Part shown: positions 1 to 7,861 of the stretch, in pieces
How the letters are laid out: each line of letters opens with the position of its first letter
How positions within the stretch are numbered: the first letter of the stretch is position 1
Source of the DNA: Streptococcus ovuberis
Lineage (GTDB): Bacteria > Bacillota > Bacilli > Lactobacillales > Streptococcaceae
Assembly: GCF_012396585.1 (NCBI RefSeq)
Contig: NZ_JAAXPR010000006.1
Location: 1-64,000 of the forward strand
Direction: 5' to 3'
DNA: 64,000 nt
Notes under the pieces: generated by a model
What the model was told of the DNA's origin: nothing
Seen by the model: only the letters and a program-made list of their open reading frames with translations
Databases searched by the model: none
Made by a program: the position numbers and the translations under genes

Positions 1-14
1 CATAAGATACTCCG

Positions 15-176
15 AATTATTTACAAACTACTTACTACTCACCAACCCTATCAAAAAGAAAAGGCGTTAGGACTGAGGCAACAGTTCTAACACCAAATCT
101 TAAAAATTTTTCAACTTTAGTATAGCATAGGGAGTGTCTTTTTGTGCTTTTTTACTGTATTTTTTCAAATAAAAAG
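15..176 (-). repeat. Copy A of a dispersed ~160-bp hairpin repeat
   Basis: This stretch matches, in inverted orientation, the sequence at about 48716-48876. The similarity runs from TTTACAAACTAC (about 20-31) through a hairpin at 63-94 to CAAATAAAAA (about 166-175). The hairpin has a 13-bp stem (63-75 with 82-94) around the loop AGGCAA, and is identical in architecture to the second copy. Read on the minus strand, the stem is followed by a T-rich run (CGCCTTTTCTTTTTG), like an intrinsic terminator. Two stem pairs differ from the other copy by compensatory changes. Whether it is a terminator module, a small RNA or a mobile hairpin element is not known. Confidence 0.6.
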
Positions 177-199
177 CCCCTATATTCTCCGTGGTGGAT

Positions 200-493
200 T
201 TACCCACTACAGCCTTATAGAGCCTCTATCCCATCAGATAATGGCTCTGAGTTTAGTCTCTTAGCCGACTTAGAAGGCGTTGATATTTTTTCGATCATCC
301 TTATTCTTTCCATGAAAGAGGAACAAATGAGAATTTCAATGGTCTCCTCAGAGTTTCTCCCAAAAAGACAGTTGCTCAACCCAATGACTAACGAAGAGTT
401 TACTCGTTATACTCAGCTATCAATGGGAGACTTAGGCGTCTGCATCATAACAAAACAGCAAAATTTTTGTGTCAGCTAACCCAAACAGCCTAA
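200..493 (+). pseudogene. IS30-family transposase remnant, C-terminal part, frameshifted
   Basis: Three reading frames in succession spell the C-terminal half of an IS30-type DDE transposase. The first carries SDNGSEF near 234-254, containing the second catalytic Asp. The second carries HERGTNENFNGLLR near 314-355, containing the catalytic Glu, followed after another shift by EFLPKRQ. The third ends HHNKTAKFLCQLTQTA and stops at 491-493. At least two frameshifts and loss of the whole N-terminal half show that it is dead. A continuous 111-codon frame from 144 exists but is an artefact of this decay. No terminal inverted repeats could be assigned. Confidence 0.75.
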
Positions 494-583
494 AGATGGA
501 ATACTAGTCTACCCACGAACTTGCTGCATTTGACTTGACAACGTGCAAAGCTTAAATTTTTCTTAAAAAATCCTTAAAAATGA

Positions 584-612
584 TTGACAAGAAATGACCG
601 GTGTTGTATAAT
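584..612 (+). promoter_or_regulatory. Sigma-70-type promoter for the LPKTSAVK protein gene
   Basis: TTGACA at 584-589 and TATAAT at 607-612 are separated by exactly 17 bp, which matches consensus at every position. A ribosome binding site AGGAG (647-651) precedes the ATG at 662. Such a perfect promoter suggests strong constitutive expression of the small secreted protein. Confidence 0.9.
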
Positions 613-661
613 ACTAGTAACCCTATAGGGAAAATATAAAAATAATAGGAGATTTTTTAAA

Positions 662-1144
662 ATGAAAAAATCAATCGTTTCATTAGCTGTTGCAGCTTTG
701 CTTGCTTCTCCAGCAGTAGTTTTGGCGACTGAAACTGATACAGTTAAGCTTCAACCCGCTACTGGTTCAGCATGGGTAGACGAAAATAATACTAAACCTG
801 CTGAAACTGCCTACGATACAGGTGCAGCTGTTGTAGAAGCTGGTTACGTTAAAGACATTGAAAAAAATGAAATTGGTACTAATGTTAAAGTTGGAACAAA
901 AACTTATATCGTTGGTGATGTAAAATCTGGTGATTACCGTGTAATTACTGAAGACGAATACCTTGTTCGCGCTGAAGGTACTGGTAAAGCTGATGCTGCT
1001 AAAGATCCTGCTGCTCCAGCTGTTGAAGAAGCGCCAAAAGCTGAAGAGAAGAAAGAAGAAGCTAAGCCAGCAGCTAAAGCTGTTAAAGCAGCAGCTACTA
1101 AGACTGGTTCAAAAGCTCTTCCAAAAACAAGCGCAGTTAAATAA
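662..1144 (+). CDS. Secreted surface protein with C-terminal LPKTSAVK
   Basis: The 160-residue product has a Sec signal peptide (residues 1-22, cleavage after VLA). A globular region follows to about residue 105, then a low-complexity Ala/Lys/Glu/Pro stretch, and the protein ends in LPKTSAVK (153-160). The LPKTS resembles a sortase motif, but the hydrophobic helix and charged tail of a normal LPXTG signal are absent. The next gene encodes a class B sortase. I recall family naming for exactly such pairs (LPKTxAVK-anchored protein with a dedicated class B sortase), and this C-terminus fits it. The gene has a consensus promoter and its own terminator-like hairpin before the sortase gene. The function of the folded part is unknown. 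Confidence 0.85.
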   Translation: MKKSIVSLAVAALLASPAVVLATETDTVKLQPATGSAWVDENNTKPAETAYDTGAAVVEAGYVKDIEKNEIGTNVKVGTKTYIVGDVKSGDYRVITEDEYLVRAEGTGKADAAKDPAAPAVEEAPKAEEKKEEAKPAAKAVKAAATKTGSKALPKTSAVK

Positions 1145-1160
1145 TTTAGTTGCAAACTGA

Positions 1161-1187
1161 AAAGGTTGCCTGCGGGCAACTTTTTCT
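1161..1187 (+). terminator. Terminator or attenuator between the surface protein and its sortase
   Basis: GTTGCC (1165-1170) pairs with GGCAAC (1175-1180) around a TGCG loop, extended by A/T pairs and followed by TTTTTC. It lies only about 30 bp before the sortase start, with no separate promoter seen. Partial read-through could set a high substrate to enzyme ratio. Confidence 0.75.
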
Positions 1188-1215
1188 ATTTCTGGAATGA
1201 AAGGATTTATGTTTC

Positions 1216-2010
1216 ATGTCATCTAAATTATGGGGACGTCTATTTGCGGTCTTAACCATCTTCTCACTTTTCTTGGCTGGTTGTCAGAAAAAAGAAGAAA
1301 AAACAGTTAAATCTACGACTACACCTCTCAAAATTGAATCTAAGTATACTGTAAGCGAAGAGGAAAAGTCCGCTTTAACAGCTCAATTTGACGCATTAAA
1401 GGCTATTAACTCTGATACAATCGCTTATGTCTATGCTCCGGGGACTCAGTTAGATGAGCCAGTTGTCCAAACAACGGATAATGCTACCTACCTTGAAAAG
1501 ACTTTCGAAGGCGGTGTTCAGCCATATCTTGGTACAGTCTTTATGGATATGGACAATGCTAGTGATTTTAGTGATAGCTTGACCTGGTTGTTTGGCCATG
1601 CTCGTGGAATGAAGGTAGCAGATCATCGGATGTTTAATGATGTTAACTATTACGATGAGCAGTCTTATTTTGATGAGCATCCTTATGTGGTTATCCAAAC
1701 CCCTGAGCGCAATTATTACTACGAAGCAGCTTTCTTGATCATTGTTCCGGAGACAACGGCATTTTACCGAACAGAATTTGATAGTAAGGAAGATTTTGCC
1801 ACACAGCTGACAGAAGTCAGCGAAATGGCGCATACTAAGAATCCTAATATCAAAATCAGTCCAGAGGACAAGTATCTGGTCTTGTCAACCTGTCGTGAGT
1901 ATGATGAGACGATTCGTTCAAACCTATATTTGCGCCAGATTCCTGACTCAGAGATGAACGATTTCTTAGCGAAAAACAAGGATAAGTTGGCCTACGTACC
2001 AACTCGCTAA
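1216..2010 (+). CDS. Class B sortase, lipoprotein-type
   Basis: This is a cysteine transpeptidase that joins surface proteins to the cell wall. The 264 residues carry the sortase catalytic set: His128 in LFGHARG, Cys226 in LSTCREY and Arg234 in TIRSNLYL. LSTC followed by an Arg in a later strand, and the overall length, fit class B. Unusually, the N-terminus is a lipoprotein signal with lipobox LAGC (Cys23) rather than a plain membrane anchor. Start ATG at 1216 is preceded by AAAGGA (1199-1204). It directly follows the LPKTSAVK protein gene, so that protein is the likely substrate. I recall a class B family specific for LPKTxAVK and place it there by inference. Confidence 0.88.
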   Translation: MSSKLWGRLFAVLTIFSLFLAGCQKKEEKTVKSTTTPLKIESKYTVSEEEKSALTAQFDALKAINSDTIAYVYAPGTQLDEPVVQTTDNATYLEKTFEGGVQPYLGTVFMDMDNASDFSDSLTWLFGHARGMKVADHRMFNDVNYYDEQSYFDEHPYVVIQTPERNYYYEAAFLIIVPETTAFYRTEFDSKEDFATQLTEVSEMAHTKNPNIKISPEDKYLVLSTCREYDETIRSNLYLRQIPDSEMNDFLAKNKDKLAYVPTR

Positions 2011-2019
2011 ACATTGCTG

Positions 2020-2065
2020 ATAAGATTGGAGAACAGACGCTGTCTAGTTTTTCCAATCTTTTTTT
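2020..2065 (+). terminator. Intrinsic terminator of the sortase gene
   Basis: GATTGGA (2024-2030) pairs with TCCAATC (2052-2058), followed by a run of T residues. Confidence 0.85.
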
Positions 2066-2128
2066 GTGAGCTGAGGTAGATAGCGAGATTGTGGGGCATG
2101 GGAAGTCCTTTCTAATCCCAGTCGATGG

Positions 2129-2941
2129 TCAAAGAAAGACCATTTGGTTGGCGAAACGAAGGAGGACACGTTTTTTATTAGCTGTTGATAGGTTGTTGTA
2201 GACATGAAGGTGGGGAGTGACTGGAGAGGTCAGCCTCATACCTGATTTATCGAATCGTTCGACAGTTCCGAGTAAAAATCGTCCATTCGGCTCGCCTTTG
2301 ATGACTAGTTCTAAAACTTTTTCAGAGTAGACTGGGGATGTGATGAGGTGCTTGAAAAAATTGACATAGCAGGCTGTTGGATTTTTCCCCGAAATGATAG
2401 TACCATCAGCTAAGGCGATGGTGTAGCCTTGGTGGTGGGGATGGTACTCTTTTTCCGATTCATTTGCAGAGAGTTCAAAGAGTGGGATATTGGCGACCTC
2501 TTCCAAGACATTTTGGCTAATATGCCAGATGTTATCGGCATGAATCTTGCTGATTTTATCAATCCAAGAAGAATTTCCTTGTGTGGCATTTTCTAGCTCA
2601 AATCCTGCTTCTCGAAACTCTTTGATAAGGAGGGCTTCCAGGTAATCCAGCTGCGACTTGTCCAAATGCCCATCTTCTCGCCCAAAAAAGATGACTTGGC
2701 TCCACCAATTTTTTTCCTTATCATGTTGATGGAGACGAGTATATACGGATGTAGCTGCTTGTCCAATGTAGCGTTTATTTTCGCTAATGAGGATGTAAAT
2801 ACCAGCTTTTTGTGCTTCGGGTATTTGTTTGAGGGCGTTGAGGTCTGAGCGATGTGCTACAGTTACGACGCTAGGCTCTTTGGTATAGACGGTGATATTG
2901 TCCCGACCGTTGTCTGCAGCGATGATCGTGTGGTGTACCAT
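2129..2941 (-). CDS. GIY-YIG nuclease-family protein
   Basis: The 270-residue product has a GIY-YIG domain from about residue 46 to 115. The signature elements are GIY (47-49), YIG (58-60) with 8 residues between, a conserved-position Arg69 and His71, and a downstream Glu in LDYLEALLI. The C-terminal half (about 160-270) matches nothing I recognise. It stands alone between two terminators, preceded by AGGAGAAAG (complement of 2945-2953). It resembles the GIY-YIG domain proteins of unknown role found in many Firmicutes rather than UvrC or a homing endonuclease. Nuclease activity is inferred from the fold only. Confidence 0.75.
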   Translation of the reverse strand: MVHHTIIAADNGRDNITVYTKEPSVVTVAHRSDLNALKQIPEAQKAGIYILISENKRYIGQAATSVYTRLHQHDKEKNWWSQVIFFGREDGHLDKSQLDYLEALLIKEFREAGFELENATQGNSSWIDKISKIHADNIWHISQNVLEEVANIPLFELSANESEKEYHPHHQGYTIALADGTIISGKNPTACYVNFFKHLITSPVYSEKVLELVIKGEPNGRFLLGTVERFDKSGMRLTSPVTPHLHVYNNLSTANKKRVLLRFANQMVFL

Positions 2942-2971
2942 AGCTTTCTCCTTGTCTTCCCCTTATTATGC

Positions 2972-3001
2972 AAAAAAAGCACTGCCAGAAGCAGTGCGTT
3001 T
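2972..3001 (-). terminator. Terminator of the PgdA-N-like gene
   Basis: On the minus strand, GCACTGC (2991-2997) and GCAGTGC (2979-2985) pair around a 5-nt loop, followed by seven T residues (A run 2972-2978 on plus). Confidence 0.85.
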
Positions 3002-3007
3002 AATCGT

Positions 3008-3787
3008 TTAGTTGTACTGAATGGTCACGGTGTCTTCTGCGTCTTCCATCAGCTGTCGTGAGGTTTCTAACTCCTGCAGTTGTTGCAGCTCTTGCCCTGA
3101 GAAATAGCTGGTATTAAGATATTGTAAGAAGGGCGATAGAGATAAGATGGCTTTGTCAAGTAGGAGATCATGTCCCTCAACTGTAAAAGAAATGGCTGAC
3201 CAATCGTCTGTCTCAAACTGGGTCAATAAATCCGTACGTGCGGCTTTGGCTTGTGGTTCTTCGGATTTGTAGAGCAGGTTGTCTAACTGCTGTCTGAACC
3301 CAGCTTTGTCCTTGATGAGGTCGTTGAGGGTAAAGGGTGATCCATCTGATTTAGCGTAGAACTGCGTGACGGTTTGTTCGTCTGAAAGCTGAACGTCTAG
3401 TCCTTTGGTGCGATAGGTACGTTGAATCAAATCATAGGCAAGGATGTTTTCCAGCTTTGACTTGCTTGTTTGAGGGTAGATGACCAGCCATTCTTGGTTT
3501 ATCAGAGATTGCTTTTGTGGTTTTATGTTGTCGATATAGGAATCGACCTGCTGGCGAATGCTGCTTGTCTCATCAGACTGACTGAAAAAGATAAGCTCAC
3601 TCTCAAAAGTCTGTGTTGCCTGCTGACCAATGGCGCTGATGGTCGGAATATCTGTGATAATTGCCATGTTTAGCTCGTTAAACTCCTTGTTGAAGCGCTG
3701 CTGTTGCCAGTGACGTCCCCCAAAAAGTGCAAGCCCAGACAGGGCAAGAACGAGTAGTAGACCAATGATAAAACGGTATTTTTTCAT
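3008..3787 (-). CDS. Membrane-anchored protein resembling the N-terminal region of PgdA (no deacetylase domain)
   Basis: The 259-residue product has one membrane helix near residues 2-23 and an extracellular domain. The segment DGSPFTLNDL...DWSAISF...LSPFLQYLNTSYF lines up, from memory, with the DUF3298/RsiV-like region that precedes the catalytic NodB domain in pneumococcal PgdA. Here the protein ends at that point (VTIQYN), so the Asp/His/His catalytic set is absent. A GTG nine bases upstream is in frame, but it overlaps the AGGAGG ribosome site (complement of 3796-3801). ATG at 3787 has proper spacing and was chosen. It could be a lysozyme-sensing or cell-wall-binding protein; the function is not known. 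Confidence 0.65.
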   Translation of the reverse strand: MKKYRFIIGLLLVLALSGLALFGGRHWQQQRFNKEFNELNMAIITDIPTISAIGQQATQTFESELIFFSQSDETSSIRQQVDSYIDNIKPQKQSLINQEWLVIYPQTSKSKLENILAYDLIQRTYRTKGLDVQLSDEQTVTQFYAKSDGSPFTLNDLIKDKAGFRQQLDNLLYKSEEPQAKAARTDLLTQFETDDWSAISFTVEGHDLLLDKAILSLSPFLQYLNTSYFSGQELQQLQELETSRQLMEDAEDTVTIQYN

Positions 3788-4061
3788 CCTGTGCACCTCC
3801 TTTCACTATTCATTATAGCATACCCAAGTTTTTTTGCAAGCGCTATCTTTTTGCTGTATTGCTGAACAATTAGCGGGTGCTAGAGAGCTCAATAAATGGT
3901 ATAATAGAGAGGATAGGAGGAGTAGGTAGGCCTTATTCGCTACGCGGTTGTATCATTGCGGTCAATGCCCTCCATCTGTCAGCTGAAAGACGAATGTGCT
4001 AGCTTAATTACCAGTACAAGAACAATTTTACCCCAATTTTAACCGAAAAAGGAGCACCATC

Positions 4062-4526
4062 ATGAGCAAATACGGATTTTTAAGCGTTTTAGAGGAAGAG
4101 TTGGATGAGCACTTTTCTTACGACTTTGCCATCGACTGGGACAAGAAAAACCATGCGGTCGAGGTCAGCTTTGTCCTTGAAGCGGGACTGCCCGAGGGCG
4201 TCTCTTTGGAAGATAGCGGAGCAGATGATGAGGGAGTGGTTCTGGAAGAGTTTATCCTCTTCTATCACCCAGACAAATCTAGCTTTGACCCAGAAGACTA
4301 TTTGGTCGCTCTGCCTTTTGACCCGAAAAAAGGCTTGTCACGACAGTTTTTGAGCTACTTTGCCCAGTTCCTGCAAGCCACTGCCGACCAAGGCATGGAC
4401 GACTTATTGGACTTCCTTGCCGATGACACCGCCGATGAATTTGCCATGGTGTGGAATACAGAAGCCTTTGAACAAGGCAGAGCTGAATTGAAGGAAACAG
4501 AGTGGTATGGGTATCCGAGGTATTGA
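4062..4526 (+). CDS. DUF3013 family protein
   Basis: This 154-residue, very acidic cytosolic protein (MSKYGFLSVLEEEL...) matches the DUF3013 family of streptococci and lactococci, whose role is unknown. GGAGCACC precedes the ATG. The stop codon (4524-4526) is one base before the ATG of the following Nudix gene, so the genes are probably co-transcribed. Codon use is GC-rich (many GCC and GAC) like prmA-rsmE downstream and unlike the AT-rich genes in between. A TATAAT at 3900-3905 lies about 155 bp upstream, but no good -35 accompanies it. The 3797-4061 leader holds nothing else I recognise. Confidence 0.8.
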   Translation: MSKYGFLSVLEEELDEHFSYDFAIDWDKKNHAVEVSFVLEAGLPEGVSLEDSGADDEGVVLEEFILFYHPDKSSFDPEDYLVALPFDPKKGLSRQFLSYFAQFLQATADQGMDDLLDFLADDTADEFAMVWNTEAFEQGRAELKETEWYGYPRY

Positions 4527-4527
4527 G

Positions 4528-4973
4528 ATGAATTTGTTGCACCAACAGTTTGAGTTTTCAGGCTGTAAAATAGCCTTGATTTATGACAATCACCTATTGA
4601 CTATTTTAAGAGATAACAAGCTGGAGATTCCTTTTCCAAATATGTGGGAAATTCCTGGAGGTGGACGTGAGGGAGATGAACCCCTTTTGATTGCGTATCA
4701 CGTGAACTCTATGAAGAACTAGGCATATTCATTACGGCTGAGCAAATCATCTGGAGTAAATGCTATCCAGGTATACTAAATCCTAGTAAGACAAGTATTT
4801 TTGTGGTCGAACATCTTCTTAAAAAGCAAGTTGACCAAATCGTGCTTGGCGATGAAGGGGAAGGCTACCAATTCATACCGATCAACCAGTTTTTAATAGA
4901 CAAAACCGTTATTCAGCTATTTCAGGATCGATTTAGAGATTACTTAGATAATCATATTGAAAATAGCCAATAA
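4528..4973 (+). pseudogene. Nudix hydrolase, single-base frameshift in the Nudix box
   Basis: The first frame from ATG 4528 gives MNLLHQQFEF and reads to EIPGGGREGDE. It then drifts to a stop near 4722. The next frame continues PFDCVSRELYEELGI and runs to a stop at 4971-4973 (ENSQ). Joined, the two give a canonical Nudix box (G-x5-E-x7-REL-x-EE-x-G). Loss of one base at about 4678-4683, in a GAA-CCCC context, explains the break. Whether this is a real lesion or a sequencing error in a C run cannot be told here. Intact, it would be a MutT-like pyrophosphohydrolase of about 148 residues with unknown substrate. Confidence 0.85.
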
Positions 4974-5021
4974 CTTCAAGCACGAGTTTAATGTTTAATA
5001 TACGAAAGTGAGGATTTGAGC

Positions 5022-5504
5022 ATGATCCGTTTAAAACAAGCGGTATTTTCAGATTTGGATTGTATTGAAGCTATTCAACGAGCCAGTTTTGAAGGATTAT
5101 ATGCGAAGTACAGAGACAAAGATAATCCCTACTTAGAAAGTCGGGAGGCAATTGAGGAAAAATTTTCTCGTCCGACTAGCCACTATTATCTTATGGAAGC
5201 AAATGATAAGATTGTTGGTTTCTTGCGTGTGCAGATGAATATGGAGGAGACGGAAGGGTGGCTAGGGATTGTAGCAGTTTTACCCGAAGAGCAACAAAAA
5301 GGCTATGCTTATCAAGCCATCAACTTGTTAGATGCCACCTTTCCAAAGGTGAATAAGTGGGATTTACGCACTATTCTACAAGAAAATCACTTGGTACATC
5401 TTTATAAAAAATGTGGCTATCGTCAAACGCAACATATCGAAAACTTGCAAGAGGGAATGGATTTGGTAGCTATGATAAAGGAAATATCATGCATAACATC
5501 TTAA
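5022..5504 (+). CDS. GNAT-family N-acetyltransferase
   Basis: This 160-residue protein has the GNAT layout: beta-strand MEANDKIVGFLRVQ, then IVAVLPEEQQKGYAYQAI, where the acetyl-CoA loop (Q/RxxGxG/A) reads QQKGYA. The C-terminal part NHLVHLYKKCGYRQT is typical of motif B. The acceptor substrate is unknown. ATG at 5022 is chosen over an in-frame TTG at 5016 because GAGG (5010-5013) is correctly spaced. It overlaps the next gene by 16 nt. The gene is AT-rich compared with prmA and rsmE. Confidence 0.85.
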   Translation: MIRLKQAVFSDLDCIEAIQRASFEGLYAKYRDKDNPYLESREAIEEKFSRPTSHYYLMEANDKIVGFLRVQMNMEETEGWLGIVAVLPEEQQKGYAYQAINLLDATFPKVNKWDLRTILQENHLVHLYKKCGYRQTQHIENLQEGMDLVAMIKEISCITS

Positions 5505-6139
5505 CAGATTACAAGACTATCTTAGCCACCTATCCAAATCCTAAACAATTGACCAAGTTAGATAGAAAAAAGCGACACCAACTGTTTCAGGAGTGGTTAC
5601 AGAAGTCATATGAGAACTTACCAACTTTAGATGAAATCATCAGATTTGGAGATATCTATAAGCCATTATTACAAGCGACATTCTTTGAAAAGCTGTCCCC
5701 GGTTTTTTTAGCAGATATCAATACAGGTCATTTGACAGCCATCAAATGGTTACTTGGTGATGGGACAGTTTGTGCCTACAATGAACCATGGGCTTCTGCT
5801 TTTCAAGGGTTAAACCGATATACTATCGCTAAGCAAGTTTTAGCAAAGGAACCTGACTATCGTCCTGCTTTACTGTATCTGTATCATCTGATGAAACGAC
5901 AGATTACTTTTGACCTGCATGAAGTGCCTTGGGGTGTTTTGGTGGAGAAGGGGACTTTGAAGGAGAATTTAGCCTATGTTGACTGCTTTGAGCAACTTAG
6001 TCAAAAGTTAGGCTTCTTTGAACAAGATGAGGCTATAGCTGATGAAGCTAGATACCATTACCGTGCATGGGAAAGCTATTTATCTGAGTTGGACAGCTAT
6101 GAGCATTTTGCACATTATTTAGCACAAGATAAAAAATAG
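5489..6139 (+). CDS. Protein of unknown function
   Basis: The 216-residue product (MHNILTDYKTIL...) is not one I recognise. It looks soluble and largely helical, with many aromatic and charged residues (KPLLQATFFEKL, EPDYRPALLYLYHLMKR) and no signal peptide. The frame is open from 5411, but AAAGGAAAT (5477-5485) sits just ahead of ATG 5489, so that start is preferred. This gives a 16-nt overlap with the GNAT gene and implies translational coupling. The stop is 15 nt before prmA. Confidence 0.7.
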   Translation: MHNILTDYKTILATYPNPKQLTKLDRKKRHQLFQEWLQKSYENLPTLDEIIRFGDIYKPLLQATFFEKLSPVFLADINTGHLTAIKWLLGDGTVCAYNEPWASAFQGLNRYTIAKQVLAKEPDYRPALLYLYHLMKRQITFDLHEVPWGVLVEKGTLKENLAYVDCFEQLSQKLGFFEQDEAIADEARYHYRAWESYLSELDSYEHFAHYLAQDKK

Positions 6140-6154
6140 AAAAGGACAAACCAT

Positions 6155-7108
6155 ATGACCACATGGAACGAAGTAACGCTCACGGTAGACCGTGAGGCGC
6201 AGGAGGCTGTCAGCAATCTTTTGGTGGAGCTGGGCAGTCAGGGTGTGATGATAGAAGACAGCAGGGACTATCTGGACAAGGAAGACCTCTTTGGCGAGAT
6301 CATCCCAGAGGTGACACAGGATGACAGTGTGACCATCACAGGCTACTATCCTGATACGCAGGACTTGGCTGCTATTAAGACCAGCATCCAGGCTGGGCTA
6401 GCAGAGATGGTGGCGGCTGGGCTTGAGCTCGGCGAAACAACGCTTGCTAGCAGCGAGCTCGCCGAGGAAGACTGGGCGGACAACTGGAAAAAATACTACG
6501 AGCCGACCCGTATTACCCACGATTTGACCATTGTGCCCAGCTGGACAGACTATGAGCCGACCGCTGGAGAAAAGGTTATCCGTCTTGACCCTGGGATGGC
6601 CTTTGGGACAGGGACTCACCCGACTACTAAGATGAGCCTCTTTGCCCTGTCACAGGTACTTCGTGGGGGTGAGACCGTTCTTGATGTCGGCACAGGCTCT
6701 GGGGTTCTCTCCATCGCTAGCTCCCTCTTGGGCGCTAAGGAAATTTTTGCTTACGACTTGGACGAGGTGGCGGTGCGCGTAGCAGAGGAAAATATCCAGC
6801 TCAATGCGACCACAACCAACATTACCGTCAGCACGGGCGACCTGCTCCGAGGGGTGACGCAGGAGGCTGATGTCATCGTGGCCAATATTTTGGCGGACAT
6901 CCTAATCCATCTGACCGCCGATGCCTATCGTCTGGTCAAGGATGAGGGGTATCTGATTATGAGCGGTATCATCGCTGACAAGTGGGAAATGGTGCGTGAC
7001 AGTGCGGAGAGCGCAGGCTTTTTCCTCGAAACCCACATGATTCAGGGCGAGTGGAACTGTGTAGTCTTTAAGAAAACCGACGATATGTCGGGCGTGATTG
7101 GAGGCTAA
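6155..7108 (+). CDS. prmA: Ribosomal protein L11 methyltransferase
   Basis: PrmA trimethylates ribosomal protein L11 using S-adenosylmethionine. The 317 residues have the usual two-part form. The N-terminal substrate-recognition domain ends near residue 120. The Rossmann domain shows GTGTHPTT (151-158) and the SAM loop DVGTGSGVL (177-185), with NILADIL as motif IV. The length equals family norms. The stop codon is followed immediately by the ATG of rsmE at 7109, so the two are translated from one message. This region is richer in G+C than the genes just upstream. Confidence 0.97.
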   Translation: MTTWNEVTLTVDREAQEAVSNLLVELGSQGVMIEDSRDYLDKEDLFGEIIPEVTQDDSVTITGYYPDTQDLAAIKTSIQAGLAEMVAAGLELGETTLASSELAEEDWADNWKKYYEPTRITHDLTIVPSWTDYEPTAGEKVIRLDPGMAFGTGTHPTTKMSLFALSQVLRGGETVLDVGTGSGVLSIASSLLGAKEIFAYDLDEVAVRVAEENIQLNATTTNITVSTGDLLRGVTQEADVIVANILADILIHLTADAYRLVKDEGYLIMSGIIADKWEMVRDSAESAGFFLETHMIQGEWNCVVFKKTDDMSGVIGG

Positions 7109-7861
7109 ATGCAGCAGTATTTTGTACATGGCAGAGCGCCGCAAGAAGGGCTGGTGACCATCACGGATAAGGAGACCGCCAAGCACATGTTTTCCGTCAT
7201 GCGCTTGCAGCCAGACGATGAGGTGGTGCTGGTTTTTGACGATGCTATCAAGCGCCGTGCCAAGGTCATCAGCAAAGAGGATCAGACCTTTGAGCTGATC
7301 GAAGACTTGGCAGATATGGTCGAACTTCCAGTCTCTGTCACCATTGCGGTTGGCTTTCCCAAGGGAGATAAGTTGGAGTTTCTGGCTCAGAAAGTCACCG
7401 AGCTAGGCGCTAGCCAGCTTCAAGCCTTTCCTGCCGACTGGTCTGTCGTCAAATGGGACAGCAAAAAACTCACCAAAAAAGCTGAAAAGCTGGAAAAGAT
7501 TGCCCTCGGAGCTGCTGAGCAGTCTAAACGCAACCGTATCCCAGCAGTCCAACTCTTTGAAACCAAGACCGCCTTTCTCCAGCAACTAACAAATTTTGAC
7601 CACGTTCTCATCGCCTACGAAGAAGCCGCCAAGCAGGGCGAGACCAGTCAGCTTGTCCAAGCCCTAAGCAAGATGCAAACAGGCGACAACCTTCTCTTTG
7701 TTTTCGGCCCAGAGGGTGGGATTTCCTCAGCCGAAATCGACCAGCTGACCGCTCTAGGTGCAAAAACGGTTGGTCTTGGTCCTCGTATCCTCCGAGCCGA
7801 AACCGCCCCGCTCTATGCCTTGTCAGCAGTGAGTTATGCCGTGGAGTTGAAAGGAAATTAG
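7109..7861 (+). CDS. rsmE: 16S rRNA m3U1498 methyltransferase
   Basis: RsmE methylates N3 of U1498 in 16S rRNA. The 250 residues carry the SPOUT knot motifs GPEGGISSAEI (200-210) and LGPRILRAETA (223-233), with an N-terminal PUA-like domain. It follows prmA without a gap, a widespread arrangement, and its stop is directly adjacent to the ATG of the phosphatase gene at 7862. Confidence 0.96.
   Translation: MQQYFVHGRAPQEGLVTITDKETAKHMFSVMRLQPDDEVVLVFDDAIKRRAKVISKEDQTFELIEDLADMVELPVSVTIAVGFPKGDKLEFLAQKVTELGASQLQAFPADWSVVKWDSKKLTKKAEKLEKIALGAAEQSKRNRIPAVQLFETKTAFLQQLTNFDHVLIAYEEAAKQGETSQLVQALSKMQTGDNLLFVFGPEGGISSAEIDQLTALGAKTVGLGPRILRAETAPLYALSAVSYAVELKGN

Noticed and set aside
144-479. Continuous 111-codon frame
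   Set aside because: It strings together pieces of a frameshifted IS30 transposase and the repeat next to it, and has no ribosome binding site.
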